A program made the translations under genes and the position numbers. DNA of 64,000 nt from Methanobacterium bryantii (GTDB lineage: Archaea; Methanobacteriota; Methanobacteria; Methanobacteriales; Methanobacteriaceae): assembly GCF_002287175.1 (NCBI RefSeq), contig NZ_LMVM01000023.1, positions 1-64,000 on the forward strand. The letters run 5' to 3'. Every line of letters starts with the position of its first letter. Positions within the stretch are counted from its first letter, which is position 1. The notes below the pieces were generated by a model, which worked only from the letters and a program-made list of their open reading frames with translations, searched no databases and was not told the DNA's origin. Positions 62,694-64,000 of the stretch are shown here, piece by piece.

Positions 62694-63878
62694 TTAATTC
62701 ATGAGTTCATGGATGACATTTCCAAGCCTTTTTATACCTTCTTCAATTTGTTCATTATTTGAATTGGAGAAATTAAGCCTTAATGAATTTATTCCACTCC
62801 CGTCGACATAAAATGCCTGTCCCGGAACAAATGCTACATTTTCCTTTATTGCCAGTTCAAATAAGTCCATTGAGGACAGACCTTCAGGAAGAGTAACCCA
62901 TAAAAACATTCCTCCCTCTGGTTTTGTATATTCTACATTTTCAGGGAAGTATTTCTCTATCATGGAAACCATAGTGTTTCTTTGATTTCTGTACATGTCT
63001 TTAATCTTTTCTATATGTTCATCAATATTATTATCGATTAAATACTGATAAACGGCTCTTTGAGTAAAGTAATTTGAATGCAAGTCCAAAGCCTGCTTTG
63101 CAATAATGATTTTTTCCATTATTTCTTCGTTTGCAACTATCCAGCCAAGCCTCATTCCTGGAGATACTATTTTGGAAAAAGAACCGAAAAGTACAGAATC
63201 TTCAAGATAAGCCTTAACAGGGGGTATATCATCGCCTAAAAATCTTATTTCACCATAAGGGTTGTCTTCTACAAAGACAATATCTTCATTTTTAAGAATT
63301 TCAGCTAATTTTTGTCTTTTTTCCTTTGAATACGTTATTCCAGTGGGGTTCTGGAAATTTGTAACTGAATAAAACATTTTTATTTTATTTTCGTCCAGTA
63401 TCCTTTGGAGTGAATCTATATCTACACCATCTTCAAGCAGAGGGACAGATATGAATTGAGGTTCAAATAATCCAAATGACTGTATTGCAGCAAGATAAGT
63501 TGGATTTTCAAGGAGAACTTTATCCCCTTTATTTAAAAAAACCTTACTGACAAGGTCTATCCCCTGCTGTGAACCATTTGTAATTAATATTTCATCAGCA
63601 CTGACTTTTAGGCCTTTTTTTGAATATCTTTCTGCAATGTACTCACGTAAGGGCAAATATCCTTCAGTTGTACTGTATTGGAGAATTTCATCCCCATTTT
63701 GAGACAGAATTTTTGATACTGCATCAGTTATTTCATTTACAGGAAAAGATTTAGGATTCGGCAAACCCCCTGCAAATGAAATGATGTTTTTATCTTCTGT
63801 AACCTTTAATATTTCCCTGATAAATGATTTATGTACACTTTTCATTCTTTCTGCAAATAAATTACCCATATAATTCAA
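62694..63878 (-). CDS. PLP-dependent aminotransferase (class I/II, LysN/2-aminoadipate type)
   Basis: A 394-residue fold-type I aminotransferase. The PLP-Lys is in LFGSFSKIVSPGMRLGWIV near residues 230-248; NPTYLAAIQSFGLFEP near 130, SVTNFQNPTGITYSKEKRQ near 170 and VFVEDNPYGEIRF near 200 form the cofactor pocket. It most resembles the 2-aminoadipate/valine-type group (MocR-like catalytic domain without the DNA-binding domain). The start after GAAGGAAGTTGAATT is well placed. Role: amino-acid synthesis, exact substrate unassigned. Confidence 0.9.
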   Translation of the reverse strand: MNYMGNLFAERMKSVHKSFIREILKVTEDKNIISFAGGLPNPKSFPVNEITDAVSKILSQNGDEILQYSTTEGYLPLREYIAERYSKKGLKVSADEILITNGSQQGIDLVSKVFLNKGDKVLLENPTYLAAIQSFGLFEPQFISVPLLEDGVDIDSLQRILDENKIKMFYSVTNFQNPTGITYSKEKRQKLAEILKNEDIVFVEDNPYGEIRFLGDDIPPVKAYLEDSVLFGSFSKIVSPGMRLGWIVANEEIMEKIIIAKQALDLHSNYFTQRAVYQYLIDNNIDEHIEKIKDMYRNQRNTMVSMIEKYFPENVEYTKPEGGMFLWVTLPEGLSSMDLFELAIKENVAFVPGQAFYVDGSGINSLRLNFSNSNNEQIEEGIKRLGNVIHELMN

Positions 63879-64000
63879 CTTCCTTCTCTAGAATGTTTAA
63901 TGTAATTTTAAGATTATATATTTCATTATTTAATTTTAAGCAATGACCATAATAACATAATTGCCACAAATGGTTACGTCCCATTTTAATCCAAATACCA
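63879..64000 (-). promoter_or_regulatory. Promoter region of the aminotransferase
   Basis: Read leftward, GAAATATATAATCTTAAAATT around 63915-63935 holds a TATA-like ATATATAAT some 40-50 bp before the start, followed by the ribosome binding site GAAGGAAG. No other feature is visible up to the window edge. Confidence 0.4.

Overview
The window is about 33% G+C archaeal DNA from a hydrogenotrophic methanogen of the Methanobacteriales, most likely Methanobacterium or a close relative. The support is gene content: heterodisulfide reductase HdrB/HdrC, an MtrA homologue, a run of methanogenesis marker proteins with a NifB-type radical SAM protein, 2-phosphoglycerate kinase (cyclic 2,3-diphosphoglycerate synthesis), archaeal Nob1, diphthine synthase and Trm5, and an archaeal SRP RNA followed by tRNA-Ser. 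Starts are ATG, GTG or TTG behind GGAGGTG-like ribosome binding sites, and AT-rich TATA boxes lie upstream of several genes.

Layout. 1-3.3 kb: two paralogous small membrane proteins, an HExxH protein, a GIY-YIG-like protein and a YgjP-type metallopeptidase. 4-10 kb: indolepyruvate:ferredoxin oxidoreductase (iorAB), an ACT-domain protein and a phenylacetate-CoA ligase, which together fit aryl-acid activation and reductive carboxylation to aromatic 2-oxo acids; small secreted proteins lie between them. 10.6-24.5 kb: two close sodium:solute symporter paralogues, one with a small accessory protein, around a metallo-beta-lactamase-fold hydrolase, two multi-PAS histidine kinases sharing one kinase core, and a formaldehyde-dehydrogenase-like zinc enzyme. 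24.5-27.7 kb: a broken gene, then a leftward group of ERF annealing protein, NucS nuclease, an unknown protein and a ribbon-helix-helix protein, which looks like a transferred recombination module. 28-31.4 kb: cupin, PRC-barrel, zinc protein, pyrE, moaB, a TIR-bounded structured element, nob1. 31.5-39.5 kb: the methanogenesis-marker operon (DUF2117, mmp2, mmp3, mmp6, DUF2111, mmp5, mmp15, mmp17, nifB), linked to activation of methyl-coenzyme M reductase. 39.5-44.3 kb: mtnA, trm5, dphB and an orphan adenine methyltransferase. 44.4-48.5 kb: two PadR regulators with visible operators, a HAAS-domain protein and an ABC-2 exporter. 49-61.6 kb: a methyltransferase, an orphan soluble MtrA, an archaeosine-synthase-like domain, CDP-alcohol phosphatidyltransferase, hdrC-hdrB, DUF749/DUF2096, a phosphoesterase, 2-phosphoglycerate kinase plus a CBS protein, a PiT transporter, SRP RNA, tRNA-Ser and a rhomboid protein. 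61.6-64 kb: a decayed gene, a HEAT-like protein and a PLP aminotransferase.

The least explained feature is a family of intergenic arrays of short hairpins (7-10 bp stems, usually 3-nt loops, variable stem sequences, shared linkers) in at least ten places. One array at the left edge has a 149-bp near-identical inverted copy 52 kb away, and three genes end with a TAG stop inside a hairpin unit in the same register. Other points of note are a 299-bp element with 14-bp terminal inverted repeats and a strong RNA hairpin, two genes each interrupted by one in-frame UGA, and an HdrC with a 153-residue acidic extension and a possible internal start that gives a 185-residue core.
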